DNA from: Microbispora bryophytorum | GTDB taxonomy: Bacteria > Actinomycetota > Actinomycetes > Streptosporangiales > Streptosporangiaceae | Reading direction: 5' to 3' | NCBI RefSeq assembly: GCF_006874465.1 | Contig: NZ_VIRL01000031.1 | Span: 1 to 59,222 of the forward strand | Length of the DNA stretch: 59,222 nucleotides | Part shown: piece by piece, positions 34,091-42,991 of the stretch | Numbering within the stretch: the first letter of the stretch is position 1 | Layout of the letters: every line of letters begins with the position of its first letter | Position numbers and translations under genes: made by a program | Notes under the pieces: model-generated | Databases searched by the model: none | Told to the model about the DNA's origin: nothing | The model's input: only the letters and a program-made list of their open reading frames with translations

Positions 34091-35485
34091 GTGAGTCCGC
34101 AGAAAGCTCTCGCTGACGCGGAGCGCAAGCCGTACTGGCTGGACCGGTCGATCGCGCCCGAGCCGCTGCCCCCGCTCACGGGAGACGTCACGGCGGACCT
34201 GGCCGTGGTCGGCGGCGGCTTCACCGGCCTGTGGACGGCCCTGATGGCCAAGGAGCGCGACCCCTCGCTCGACGTGGTCCTCCTGGAGGGCCGCGCGGTC
34301 GGGTGGGCCGCCTCCGGCCGCAACGGCGGGTTCTGCGCGGCGAGCCTGACCCACGGGCTCGGCAACGGCCAGGACCGCTGGCCCGCGGAGATCGCGACGC
34401 TGGAACGGCTCGGCCGGGAGAACCTCGACGAGATCGAGAGCACCCTTGCCCGATATGGCGTCGACTGCTCCTACGAACGGACCGGCGAGCTGCGGGTCGC
34501 CACCGAGGAGTGGCAGCTCCCGGGGCTCGACGAGGAGGTGAGCGGTGCGGCCTCGCTCGGCCTGCGGCTGGAGCGGCTCGACCGTGAGCAGGTGCGGGCC
34601 GAGGTGGACTCTCCGACCTACCTCGGCGGCGTGTGGGACCGGCAGGGCGTCGCCATGGTCGACCCCGCGCGGCTGGCGTGGGGATTGCGCGACGTCTGCG
34701 TGCGGCTCGGCGTGCGCGTCTTCGAGCACACGCCGGTGCGCTCCCTGCACGACGACGGCCTGGTGCTGGAGCTGGACACGCCGAAGGGGCGGGTCAGGGC
34801 CGGACGGGTGGCGCTCGGCACCGGCGCCTTCCCCCCGCTGCTGCGCCGCCTCAGGCACTTCCTCGTGCCGGTGTACGACTACGTGCTGATGACCGAGCCG
34901 GTGCCGGACGACCTGCTGGCGGAGATCGGCTGGCGGGGCCGCCAGGGCGTCGGCGACTCGGCCAACCGGTTCCACTACTACCGGCTGACCGACGACAACC
35001 GGATCCTGTGGGGCGGCTACGACGCCGTCTACCACAACGGCGGCCTGGTCCGGCAGGAGTACGACCAGCGCGACGCCACCTTCGAGAAGCTCGCCACGCA
35101 CTTCTTCGAGACGTTCCCGCAGCTCCACGGCCTGCGCTTCACGCACAGGTGGGGCGGGATCATCGACACCTGCAGCCGGTTCAGCGCCTTCTTCGGCACC
35201 GCGTACGGCTCGCGCCTCGCCTACGCCGCCGGATACACCGGCCTTGGCGTGGGGGCCACCCGGTTCGGCGCGAACGTGATGCTCGACCTGCTGCAGGGCC
35301 GGGTGACCGAGCGTACGGACCTGCACATGGTGCGGCACAAGCCGGTGCCCTTCCCGCCGGAGCCGGTGCGGTCGGGCGTCATCCAGCTCACCCGCTGGGC
35401 CATCGCCCGGGCCGACGAGCACGAGGGCCGCCGCAACGCCTGGCTGCGCACCCTCGACGCCTTCGGCGTCGGCTTCGACTCCTGA
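34091..35485 (+). CDS. PuuB-like FAD-dependent amine oxidoreductase
   Basis: 464-residue DAO-type flavoprotein. It has the dinucleotide motif DLAVVGGGFTGLWTALMAKE, the GRNGGFCAASLTHG segment typical of gamma-glutamylputrescine oxidases, VDPARLAWGLRDV, and a C-terminal FAD clamp AAGYTGLGVGATRFGANVMLDLL. By family and context it oxidises putrescine or a conjugate to the aldehyde used by the dehydrogenase at 28418. No glutamylputrescine synthetase is in the window. GTG 34091 has GAGGGGAAG nine bases upstream. Last gene of the module. Confidence 0.86.
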   Translation: MSPQKALADAERKPYWLDRSIAPEPLPPLTGDVTADLAVVGGGFTGLWTALMAKERDPSLDVVLLEGRAVGWAASGRNGGFCAASLTHGLGNGQDRWPAEIATLERLGRENLDEIESTLARYGVDCSYERTGELRVATEEWQLPGLDEEVSGAASLGLRLERLDREQVRAEVDSPTYLGGVWDRQGVAMVDPARLAWGLRDVCVRLGVRVFEHTPVRSLHDDGLVLELDTPKGRVRAGRVALGTGAFPPLLRRLRHFLVPVYDYVLMTEPVPDDLLAEIGWRGRQGVGDSANRFHYYRLTDDNRILWGGYDAVYHNGGLVRQEYDQRDATFEKLATHFFETFPQLHGLRFTHRWGGIIDTCSRFSAFFGTAYGSRLAYAAGYTGLGVGATRFGANVMLDLLQGRVTERTDLHMVRHKPVPFPPEPVRSGVIQLTRWAIARADEHEGRRNAWLRTLDAFGVGFDS

Positions 35486-35564
35486 CGGGGAAGGGTCGTC
35501 TCGCCGCCCCGCCGCCCGGGTTCCGTTCACACCAGGTTTGCGGGGTGCTCCCTACGTTTCCCGC

Positions 35565-37253
35565 ATGCGTAGATTCTTGGCCGGAACGACCCTCATCGCC
35601 CTGCTCACGGCGGCGTGCGCCGCCGGGCCCGCGCGGCCGGCGCGTACGTCCGGGGCGCCCGCGTGCGACCCCGCGCTGGACACCGCGTTCACGGCCTGGG
35701 CCGCGGCCGGGTTCAGCGGGTCGATCGCGATACTCAAAGACGGCGCGTTCGAGTGCCGTGCCGCCTACGGCATGGCCGATGCCGCCGCTCGCCGGCCGAA
35801 CACGCCCGAAACGGTGTTCAGCATCGGGTCGGTGACCAAGGCGGTCACCGCGGCCGCGATCCTCCGGCTCGCCGACGAGGGGAAACTGTCGCTCGACGAC
35901 CGGGTGGGGAGGATTCTGCCGCGGCTGCGCGGGCCGGTGGCCGAGGCGACGGTCGGGCAGCTCCTGCTGCACACCAGCGGGCTCAACGGCACGCACGGAG
36001 ACGACTACGAACGGCTGTCGCCGGACGCGGCGATGGCGGCGATCGGCACGCTGAAGCTCGCCTTCCCCCCGGGGACCGGATACGTCTACTCCAACTCCGG
36101 ATACACGCTGCTGGCCCTTGTCGTCGAGCGCCTGTCGGACCGGGGTTACCGAAACTACCTGGGCTCGGCCGTTCTGCGGCTCCCCGGCGGGCGGGTGGCG
36201 GGCGGGTTCTGGGACGGGCGCCCGGCCGCGCCCGGCCCGAGAGCGGTCGGATACCTGGACGACGGGAGGCCGGGACACCAGGGCGGCTCCCCCGGGCCTT
36301 ACTGGGGCCTGGAAGGCAACGGAGGGCTGGCGATGACCACGTCGGACCTGGCGTCGTGGACGCACGCGCTGTTCACCGGCCAGGTGGTCTCGCCCGCGTC
36401 GGCCGCGCTCGCCGCCCGGCCGGGGTGGCCGCTCGGCGACGGAAAATCGGAGACGCCCGGCTGGGTCGCCTACGACCGGTCGCTGTACGGCGAGCGGTTC
36501 CTGAGCGCCGCCGGCGGTGGCGGCGACGTCGGCCACAACGCGGTCGTCGCCTGGATCCCGGCCCAGCGGCGCGCTGTCGCCATCGCGTCCAACACCGCGG
36601 CGCTCACGGCCGAGGCGCTGCTGAAGGCGGTGGGGCCGGCGCTGCTGGCCGGCCGTCCGCTGCCCACGCCTCCGGCCGCCGCCCGCGGCGGCGACCTCGG
36701 CGCTATCGTCGGGACATATCGGCTCGACGGGGGAGGCAGGTTCCAGGTGGCCGCCGAAGGGGGCAGACTGACCGTCTCCGCGACCGGGGCCGACGCGGTC
36801 CGCGCTCTGGCGCCGCCCGGGGCGGGCGGCACGGAGTCGGGCGGCACGGGGGCGGCGCTGCGCGCGCACGAACAGCGGGTGCTGGCGCTGCTGAACGGGC
36901 GGACCCAGGAGGGCCGCCGGGAACGGGCCTCCCTCGAAGGTGCCTTCGGTGCGGTGTCGGGCCTCACCCTGGCCGGCACGATCGCCAAGGGCGCCGACAC
37001 CCGCACGTACGTCATGCTCACCACGGCTAAGGGGCCCGTGCTTGCCTGGTACGCGGTCAACGACCAGGGCGGGGTGCAGGCCGCCGAGGTCCCGGCGAAG
37101 CCGCCGGCGCTGACGTTCGTGCCGTCGGGAGCCGGGCGGTTCCGCCCCGACGACCCCACCGGCACGGGCCCACGGGTGGAGATCGCGTTCGAGGGCCGCC
37201 ACATGACCGTCACCGGCGGGCCGGGCGCCGTCACCGCCGAGCGGTCCGGCTGA
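35565..37253 (+). CDS. Lipoprotein beta-lactamase-family serine hydrolase
   Basis: About 562 residues. Signal peptide ends in LLTAAC (lipidated Cys18). The class C beta-lactamase/DD-peptidase-like domain has SxxK as Ser89-Val-Thr-Lys92 in FSIGSVTKAVTAAA and YxN as Tyr175-Ser-Asn177. GHQGGSPGPYWGLEGNGGLAMTTSDLA and a GDVGHNAVV segment follow. The region after about residue 385 is a beta-rich extension of unknown role. It may be an esterase or peptidase rather than an antibiotic-resistance enzyme. Directly upstream of the two-component genes. Confidence 0.85.
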   Translation: MRRFLAGTTLIALLTAACAAGPARPARTSGAPACDPALDTAFTAWAAAGFSGSIAILKDGAFECRAAYGMADAAARRPNTPETVFSIGSVTKAVTAAAILRLADEGKLSLDDRVGRILPRLRGPVAEATVGQLLLHTSGLNGTHGDDYERLSPDAAMAAIGTLKLAFPPGTGYVYSNSGYTLLALVVERLSDRGYRNYLGSAVLRLPGGRVAGGFWDGRPAAPGPRAVGYLDDGRPGHQGGSPGPYWGLEGNGGLAMTTSDLASWTHALFTGQVVSPASAALAARPGWPLGDGKSETPGWVAYDRSLYGERFLSAAGGGGDVGHNAVVAWIPAQRRAVAIASNTAALTAEALLKAVGPALLAGRPLPTPPAAARGGDLGAIVGTYRLDGGGRFQVAAEGGRLTVSATGADAVRALAPPGAGGTESGGTGAALRAHEQRVLALLNGRTQEGRRERASLEGAFGAVSGLTLAGTIAKGADTRTYVMLTTAKGPVLAWYAVNDQGGVQAAEVPAKPPALTFVPSGAGRFRPDDPTGTGPRVEIAFEGRHMTVTGGPGAVTAERSG

Positions 37254-37260
37254 CCCGGCC

Positions 37261-37929
37261 ATGCGCGTTCTCTTCGTCGAAGACGACCCCGAGCTGTCGG
37301 AGCTGGTCGCGCTCGGCCTGCGCAACGAGTCCTACGCCGTGGACGTGGCGGCGACGTACGGGGAGGCCGAGGAGTCGCTGCGGGTCACCGCCTACGACAT
37401 GGCCTGCCTGGACCTGGGCCTGCCCGACGGCGACGGCCTGGACCTGCTGCGCCGGCTCGCCGGCGACCCGCACCTGCGCCGTCCCCGGCGGACGCTCGTG
37501 ATCACCGCCAGGGACGCGGTCGGCGACCGTGTCGCCGGACTGGACGCGGGGGCCGACGACTACCTGGTCAAGCCGTTCCACTTCGCCGAGCTCGTGGCCC
37601 GGCTGCGGGCGCTGGGCCGCCGCGGCGACCAGTACGGTCCCTTGCTGCGGGTGGGTGACCTGGAGCTCGACCAGGCCGCCCACCGGGCCTGGCGCGGGGG
37701 TGCCGAGCTGGAGCTGACGTCGCGCGAGTTCGCCCTGTTGCGATACTTCATGCACCACCCCGGGCGGGTGCTGTCGGCGGAGGACCTGCTGGAGCACGTG
37801 TGGGACGCCAACGCGAACCCGTTCACCGCGTCGGTGCGGGTGATTCTCAGCCGGCTGCGCAGGAAGCTCGGCGATCCGCCTGTCATCACCACCGTCACCG
37901 CCGCCGGCTACCGCCTGGAGCGGGCGTGA
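37261..37929 (+). CDS. OmpR-family response regulator
   Basis: 222-residue regulator. The receiver domain has acidic DD near residue 8, phospho-acceptor Asp51 in CLDLGLPDGDGLDLL, Lys in DDYLVKPFHFAELVARL, and a winged-helix output (LELTSREFALLRYFMHHPGRVLSAEDLLEHVW and VRVILSRLRRKLG). The stop overlaps the kinase GTG start. Target genes unknown; the upstream lipoprotein hydrolase ends only 7 bp before it and is likely in the same transcript. Confidence 0.94.
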   Translation: MRVLFVEDDPELSELVALGLRNESYAVDVAATYGEAEESLRVTAYDMACLDLGLPDGDGLDLLRRLAGDPHLRRPRRTLVITARDAVGDRVAGLDAGADDYLVKPFHFAELVARLRALGRRGDQYGPLLRVGDLELDQAAHRAWRGGAELELTSREFALLRYFMHHPGRVLSAEDLLEHVWDANANPFTASVRVILSRLRRKLGDPPVITTVTAAGYRLERA

Positions 37930-39005
37930 GCCGGCACTGGCGCTCGCTGCGCGTACGGCTGGCCGTGCTGGCCTTCCTGGGGTTCTACGTCCCGCCGCTA
38001 CTGCTGTTCGGCGTGGTCCTGGTGACCGACACCGAGACGGTCGCGCAGGCCCTCGACGGGGCCGAGCAGGTGCGCAGCATCTCGGGCCACCGCTCCCCGT
38101 GGATCTCCTGGACCCTCCTGGCGCTGGCCCCGGCCGCGGCCGCGGCGGCCTGGTGGTGGGCGGGCCGGGCCGTGGCGCCGATCAACCGGGTGCGGAAGGT
38201 CGCCCAGGACATCGGCGGCACCGATCTGAGCCGCCGGATCGGGCTCGATCACGGGCCGCCGGAGGTGCTGGCGCTGGCCGCCGAATTCGACGCGATGCTG
38301 GACCGGCTGGCGCTGGCCGCGGCGACCCAGCGGCGGCTGCTGGAGGAGACGAGCCACGAGCTGCGCAGCCCGCTGACCGTGCTGATGACCAACGCCGAGG
38401 TCCTGCTCGCCCATCCCCGGCCCACTCTGGAGGTCTACCGCGACGGGCTGCTTCGCTCGCGGAGCGTGGCCACGCGGCTGCGGGCGATCATCGACGACCT
38501 GCTGACCGAGGCCCGCGGACGAGCCCGTACGCTCGACCGCCGGCCGGCCGACCTCATGGAGGTGGCGCGTGGCGTGCTCCGGCACGCCGAGGTCCTGGCC
38601 GCGGGCAGGCGGATGACGCTGTCTCTGGAGGGCCCGCAGGAGGCCGTGTGCGGAGTCGACGAGGCCACGGTGACCCGCGCCGTCGCCAACCTCGTGGACA
38701 ACGCCGTCCGCTACGGCCCTGAGGGCACGTCCGTGACCGTGGCAGTCGGCCTCACGCCGGAGCTGGCCGTGGTCACGGTCACCGACCGGGGGACGGGCAT
38801 CCCCGAGGAGGAGCGGGAGCGGGTGTTCGAGCGGTTCTGGCGCGGCCACCGCGACGTGCCGGGCACCGGTCTCGGCCTGCCCATCGCCCGGCAGATCGCG
38901 CGGGCCCACGGCGGCGACCTCACCGTCACGTCCGGGACTCCCACCGTTCCGGGCTGCGCCTTCCGCCTCACCCTGCGCCGTACGCGCGCGGACGCCGGCG
39001 GATGA
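37926..39005 (+). CDS. Sensor histidine kinase
   Basis: 359-residue membrane kinase. Two TM helices (about 12-34 and 58-78) enclose a short ~23-residue extracytoplasmic loop. A HAMP-like linker follows, then DHp with EETSHELRSPLTVLMTNAEVLL (His144) and a catalytic domain with N box NLVDNAVRYGPEG, G1 DRGTGIPEEE, F box and G2 GTGLGLPIARQIA. The small sensor loop suggests intramembrane sensing. GTG 37926 overlaps the regulator stop. Confidence 0.93.
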   Translation: MSRHWRSLRVRLAVLAFLGFYVPPLLLFGVVLVTDTETVAQALDGAEQVRSISGHRSPWISWTLLALAPAAAAAAWWWAGRAVAPINRVRKVAQDIGGTDLSRRIGLDHGPPEVLALAAEFDAMLDRLALAAATQRRLLEETSHELRSPLTVLMTNAEVLLAHPRPTLEVYRDGLLRSRSVATRLRAIIDDLLTEARGRARTLDRRPADLMEVARGVLRHAEVLAAGRRMTLSLEGPQEAVCGVDEATVTRAVANLVDNAVRYGPEGTSVTVAVGLTPELAVVTVTDRGTGIPEEERERVFERFWRGHRDVPGTGLGLPIARQIARAHGGDLTVTSGTPTVPGCAFRLTLRRTRADAGG

Positions 39006-39017
39006 GGCGGCCCGTGG

Positions 39018-39890
39018 TCAGGCGGTGAGCCAGCGAAGGGGGTTGTCGTGGGTGATGAGACGCAGCGTGTCGTCGTCCACGCCGGCCTCCCGCAGGACCG
39101 GGAGGACCGATGAGAACAGCCGGCCGTAGCCCTGCCCGCCGTAGCCGGACAGGTGCTCCCGCAGTCGCACGCCGTTGCTGAGCAGGATGCGCTCGGCGTG
39201 CCCGCCGTCGAGGAGGGTGAGGACGTCCTCGGCGTCGTCCACGCTCACGTACGCTCCGGTCTCGGCGATCTTGCGCTGGACCAGCGGGTCGCCGGCGCGG
39301 GCGGACAGACGCCGGGCGGGGACGTTCTGCGAGAGCAGGAGTTCCAGCAGCTCCAGGCCGCCCGTCGCCACCGGGAGGTCGGTGCGCAGCGAGGCGCGGG
39401 CGACGGCGGTGACGGCCCGTTCCTCGGCGGGCGTGGGCGTCTCGTCCCACGCGGCGGCGACGATGACGCCCGGCCGCGCGCCCGTCCCGTCGAGTCCGGC
39501 GCCGATCTCGTGCAGCAGGTCGGCGGTGAGGTCCTCCACGTCGTAGCGGGTGATGGCCTCACCCGCGAACGGCTGCGCGGCGAACCCGGTGGCGGCCACG
39601 ATCGGGACCCGGGCGGCCATCGAGATCCGGGCGAGCGCCGCGGGGTCGCGCGCCATCCCGATGCAGCTGTGCTCCACGACGAGGCCCAGCGCCTGCTCCC
39701 TGCCGAGGTCCTTGACCTCGGCCAGCACGTATCGCTCCTCGTCCAGCCAGCGACGGGGATCGGAGTCCACGCCGATCCCCCAGCGGGTGTCGGTGCGCAG
39801 GTGCTCGTACGGCAGCACCGGCCCGTCGATCTCGGAGACGGGGACGGCGCCCGTGACGGTCTGGATTCGGGGAAAATACGCGCCGGACAT
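39018..39890 (-). CDS. Phosphotriesterase-family protein lacking metal ligands
   Basis: 290-residue TIM-barrel homologue of PTE/lactonases with fold signatures intact: IQTVTGAVPVSEIDGP, VVEHSCIGMARDPAALARIS, PIVAATGF, TPTPAEERAV and ITHDNPLRWLTA. Ligand positions are altered. The usual HEH is Tyr28-Glu-His30, the IGE(I)G bridge is IVAAAW, the later His is VATGG, the HxD strand is ARAGD, and SHD is SNG. This reads as a non-catalytic or metal-independent paralogue rather than a frameshifted gene, because the frame and codon bias are uniform. ATG start at 39890. Confidence 0.83.
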   Translation of the reverse strand: MSGAYFPRIQTVTGAVPVSEIDGPVLPYEHLRTDTRWGIGVDSDPRRWLDEERYVLAEVKDLGREQALGLVVEHSCIGMARDPAALARISMAARVPIVAATGFAAQPFAGEAITRYDVEDLTADLLHEIGAGLDGTGARPGVIVAAAWDETPTPAEERAVTAVARASLRTDLPVATGGLELLELLLSQNVPARRLSARAGDPLVQRKIAETGAYVSVDDAEDVLTLLDGGHAERILLSNGVRLREHLSGYGGQGYGRLFSSVLPVLREAGVDDDTLRLITHDNPLRWLTA

Positions 39891-39967
39891 GAACGGACAT
39901 TAACCGATTTTGTGCCGAAACCGCTCGTGAATCGCAGGATTGTCGATGTTCAGCGGCGTGGGCCGGG

Positions 39968-40693
39968 TCAGCTCATCGTCCTGCCGCCGTTGACGGCGAG
40001 CCGCTGGCCGGTGACGAACCGGGCGCCGGGGGAGGCGAGGAACGCCACCGTCTCGGCCACGTCCGCCGGCACGCCCATGTGCCCCAGCGGGACGTCGCGC
40101 AGGTAGCCGGTGTAGTCGTCCGGGGGGACGTCCGCGTGGCGCTCCACCGGGATCCAGCCCGGCTCGACGGTGTTCACCGTGATCCCGTACGGCCCCAGCT
40201 CCCGGGCCCACGACCGGGTGAGCCCGTGCATCGCGGCCTTGGCGGCGACATAGTGCCCGAACTCCGGGTTGCCGAGATCGGCGACCTCGCTGCCCACGTT
40301 GACGATCCGGCCGGAACCGGCCTCGCGCATGCCGGGCAGCACGGCCTGCAGGATCAGCAGCGGGGCCTTGACGAAGAAGCGGAGCTGGCCGAGGTGGTCC
40401 TCCCAGGTCTGCTTCTCGACCGGTATCAGCGGCTGGGGTCCGGTGGCGTTGTTGACGACGACCTTGACACGCCCGAGCGCGGCCACGCCCTCCCGTACGG
40501 ACTCCTCGTCGGTGACGTCGAACCGGGCCAGGCGGGCCGAGCCGCCGGCGGCCGTGATGCGGTCGACGACGGCGCGCGCCCCCGCCGTGTCGTTGGCGTA
40601 GTTGACGGCGACGTGCCGGCCGTCCGCGGCGAGCCGTTCGGCGATGACGGCGCCCAGACCTCGTGAGGCGCCCGTGACCAGTGCGGTACTCAT
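39968..40693 (-). CDS. Short-chain dehydrogenase/reductase
   Basis: 241-residue SDR. The cofactor motif TGASRGLG is at residues 7-14, followed by the NNATG strand end, catalytic Ser in VNVGSEVAD, Tyr-x3-Lys in HYVAAKAAMHG and a C-terminal ASPGARFVTGQRLAVNGG. It resembles FabG-like 3-oxoacyl reductases; substrate unknown. ATG 40693 gives the canonical MSTALVTG start. It is divergent from the SnoaL-like gene by 44 bp. Confidence 0.9.
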   Translation of the reverse strand: MSTALVTGASRGLGAVIAERLAADGRHVAVNYANDTAGARAVVDRITAAGGSARLARFDVTDEESVREGVAALGRVKVVVNNATGPQPLIPVEKQTWEDHLGQLRFFVKAPLLILQAVLPGMREAGSGRIVNVGSEVADLGNPEFGHYVAAKAAMHGLTRSWARELGPYGITVNTVEPGWIPVERHADVPPDDYTGYLRDVPLGHMGVPADVAETVAFLASPGARFVTGQRLAVNGGRTMS

Positions 40694-40737
40694 GGGAACC
40701 GTGCCTATCACAGATCGCGTAGGGCAGGATGGTGGCC

Positions 40738-41199
40738 ATGGATGAGATCGCCGCACTGGTGGACCGGGCCGAGATCGTGGACGTCGTCACCGCCGTCTTC
40801 GACACGGTGGACGCCAAGAACTGGCCGGTGTGCCTGGAGCTGTTCGACGACGAGGTGGACGCGGACTTCAGCAGCCTCAACGGCGGGGGACCGGCCCGGA
40901 TCAGCGCCGAGGCCCTCGTGGACGGGTGGCGCACCGGCCTGCACGCCCGCAAGCAGAGCTTCCACAGCGTGAGCAACTTCGCGGTGACGGTGGACGGCGC
41001 CGAGGCGCACGTGACCACCAAGGGGTATTCCTACAACCTGCTCGACGCCGCGCTGGGCGGCGGCATGTTCGAGGTGTGGGGCGTCTACCGGCTCGGGCTC
41101 GTACGGCAGGCCGAGGGATGGAAGGTCACGGCGCTGGCGTTCCACGCCTGGCACTCCCGCGGCGACGAGGCGGTGCGCACGCACAGGCTGGAGGACTAA
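40738..41199 (+). CDS. SnoaL-like/NTF2-fold protein
   Basis: 153-residue protein with the cone-shaped NTF2 fold pattern: LVDRAEIVDVVTAVFDTVDAKNWPVCLELFDDEVDADFSS at the start and a C-terminal VYRLGLVRQAEGWKVTALAFHAWHSRG. The family includes polyketide cyclases, isomerases and ring-hydroxylation subunits, so function is open. ATG 40738 (alternative 40729). Its stop overlaps the stop of the convergent membrane-protein gene. Confidence 0.83.
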   Translation: MDEIAALVDRAEIVDVVTAVFDTVDAKNWPVCLELFDDEVDADFSSLNGGGPARISAEALVDGWRTGLHARKQSFHSVSNFAVTVDGAEAHVTTKGYSYNLLDAALGGGMFEVWGVYRLGLVRQAEGWKVTALAFHAWHSRGDEAVRTHRLED

Positions 41200-41837
41200 C
41201 GCGTGATCGCCGGGGCCTCGGTGTGCAGCCGCCGCAGGACCCGGCGGAACGCCCAGACGGACGCCACGAAGGCCAGGCCGGTGACGACGGCGACGGCGGC
41301 GGTGCGGATGATCAGGTAGTCGCCGATCGACTCGTGCAGCAGCAGCCAGATGCTCATGGCCGAGTTGCCCAGGAGCACGAACGCCCACAGCAGGGTGATC
41401 CGGGCGAAGAAGATGCGGACGCGTTCGTGCCGCAGCACGAACGACGGCAGGTGGATGTAGTCGAGGGTGAGCCGCTGCACCAGCGGGCGGCGCATCCGCA
41501 CCGACGCCAGGAGCACCATGCTGATGCAGATCGTGCCGAGCTCCGGCTGGATGAAATAGAGGACGGGGCTGCCGGTCCACAGGCCGATCACGGTGCGGAA
41601 AGTGATCGCGATCGCCGCCATGATCATCGTCCCGGGGACGGGCTGACGCCGGATGATCCGCCACAGGACGCCCAGGTAGACCCAGGACACCGCGGCCATC
41701 AGCGCGCCGCGCAGGCCGAGCACCGCGAGGGCCGTGTAGAAGACCACGAGGGGAGCCACCACGCCTTCGAGGAGCCGGGGCACCGCCTGCTTGATCAGAG
41801 CGGTGAGCCGTGGCAATGCGAAGGGTGTGTGGTTCAT
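41196..41837 (-). CDS. VC0807-family membrane protein
   Basis: 213-residue integral membrane protein with about six TM helices. RGALMAAVSWVYLGVLWRIIRRQPVPG and ITFRTVIGLWTGSPVLYFIQPELGTICISMVLLASVRMRRPLVQRL are the recognisable VC0807-type pieces. Function unknown. ATG 41837 starts a conserved-looking MNHTPFALPRL; the longer upstream frame is unlikely. The last bases overlap the convergent SnoaL-like gene. Confidence 0.78.
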   Translation of the reverse strand: MNHTPFALPRLTALIKQAVPRLLEGVVAPLVVFYTALAVLGLRGALMAAVSWVYLGVLWRIIRRQPVPGTMIMAAIAITFRTVIGLWTGSPVLYFIQPELGTICISMVLLASVRMRRPLVQRLTLDYIHLPSFVLRHERVRIFFARITLLWAFVLLGNSAMSIWLLLHESIGDYLIIRTAAVAVVTGLAFVASVWAFRRVLRRLHTEAPAITR

Positions 41838-42123
41838 GGTGACTCCAACGGGCCGGTGGAGGAGACCGACGCTGTAGTTGGGCAACGCGCCTACCCGGAC
41901 ATAGCGGATGGAAACACCCGAGTGAGGCGGCCTCGTCGGTGGCTTACCGTACCTGACCGTCAGGCTTGCGGAGGCCGAATGCGCGAACCGTCCTCGCGCT
42001 CCACAACGGTACGACACACGTCTCGCGGACGTCATGGTAGATGGGAAATCCCTGGTCAGCGCTTTACCCGGGGCCGCTGGGCGCTTTCCCCGGCGGCCGG
42101 TGGGCGCGGGTTACGTTGACGGC

Positions 42124-42969
42124 ATGGACTCAGGTTTCGGCTACTTCGCAACGGATGATGCGGTTCGTCCTGATGTCTTGGCCCGGCTCGTCGAGCAGCG
42201 CGGCCACACGGCGCTGCTGTTCACCGAGCACACGCACATCCCGGTGCCGCCCGACGGCCAGACGCCGAAGGACGAATGGGGCGGTGACCTGCCGCGGCGC
42301 TACTGGCACACGTACGACCCGTTCGTCGCCTCGATGGCCGCGGGCGCGGCGACGACCCGGCTGCGTGTGGGCACGGGCATCTGCCTGGTGCCCGAGCACG
42401 AGCCCCTCGGCCTGGCGAAGATGGTCGCGAGCGTGGACAACCTGACCGGCGGGCGGTTCGAGTTCGGCATCGGCGCCGGATGGAACCGCGAGGAGTTGCG
42501 CCACCACGGCGTCGACCCGGCCCGCCGCTTCGCCGTGCTGCGGGAGCGCGTGCAGTCGATGCAGGAGATCTGGACCCGTGACGAGGCCGAGTTCCACGGC
42601 GACTTCGTGTCCTTCGACCCGGTCTGGTCATGGCCCAAACCGGCACAGAGGCCCTACCCGCCGATCCTGGTGGGCGGCGCCGGGCCGCGCGTCTTCGACC
42701 GCGTGCTCGCCTACGGCGACGCGTGGCTGCCCAACTACGGCCCCGGGATCCTGGACCGCGTCCCCGAGCTGTTCCGGAGGGCCGAGGAGGCGGGCAGGGA
42801 CATCGCGGTCGTGATGCTGTCCACGCCGGCCGACCCCGGCGCGCTTGAGCAGTGCGAGAAGGCCGGGGTCGCCCGGGTGATGGCGTGGCTGCCGTCGGCC
42901 GGATACGACTGGGTCCAGCGGGCGATGGACGCCTTCGAGAACGCCCTCGCCGACCTGCACGGCGAATGA
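42124..42969 (+). CDS. LLM-class F420-dependent oxidoreductase
   Basis: 281-residue luciferase-like monooxygenase-fold protein. The pieces are ALLFTEHTHIPVPP, TTRLRVGTGICLVPEHEPLGLAKMVASVDNLTGGRFEFGIGAGWNREEL, and YPPILVGGAGPRVFDRVLAYGDAWLP. In actinobacteria most such TIGR03619-like proteins use coenzyme F420; the substrate cannot be told. ATG 42124 was chosen because the upstream extension is not family-like. Confidence 0.87.
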   Translation: MDSGFGYFATDDAVRPDVLARLVEQRGHTALLFTEHTHIPVPPDGQTPKDEWGGDLPRRYWHTYDPFVASMAAGAATTRLRVGTGICLVPEHEPLGLAKMVASVDNLTGGRFEFGIGAGWNREELRHHGVDPARRFAVLRERVQSMQEIWTRDEAEFHGDFVSFDPVWSWPKPAQRPYPPILVGGAGPRVFDRVLAYGDAWLPNYGPGILDRVPELFRRAEEAGRDIAVVMLSTPADPGALEQCEKAGVARVMAWLPSAGYDWVQRAMDAFENALADLHGE

Positions 42970-42991
42970 GCGCGCCGGCCGGGGAGCGGCG

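Noticed and set aside
33200..35530. 776-codon minus-strand frame across potC and the FAD oxidase gene
   Set aside because: Shadow of real genes; composition is repetitive Arg/Gln/His with no motifs.
35565..37253. Antibiotic-resistance beta-lactamase
   Set aside because: SxxK and YxN are present, but these are shared by many esterases and peptidases, and the long C-terminal extension is not typical of resistance enzymes.
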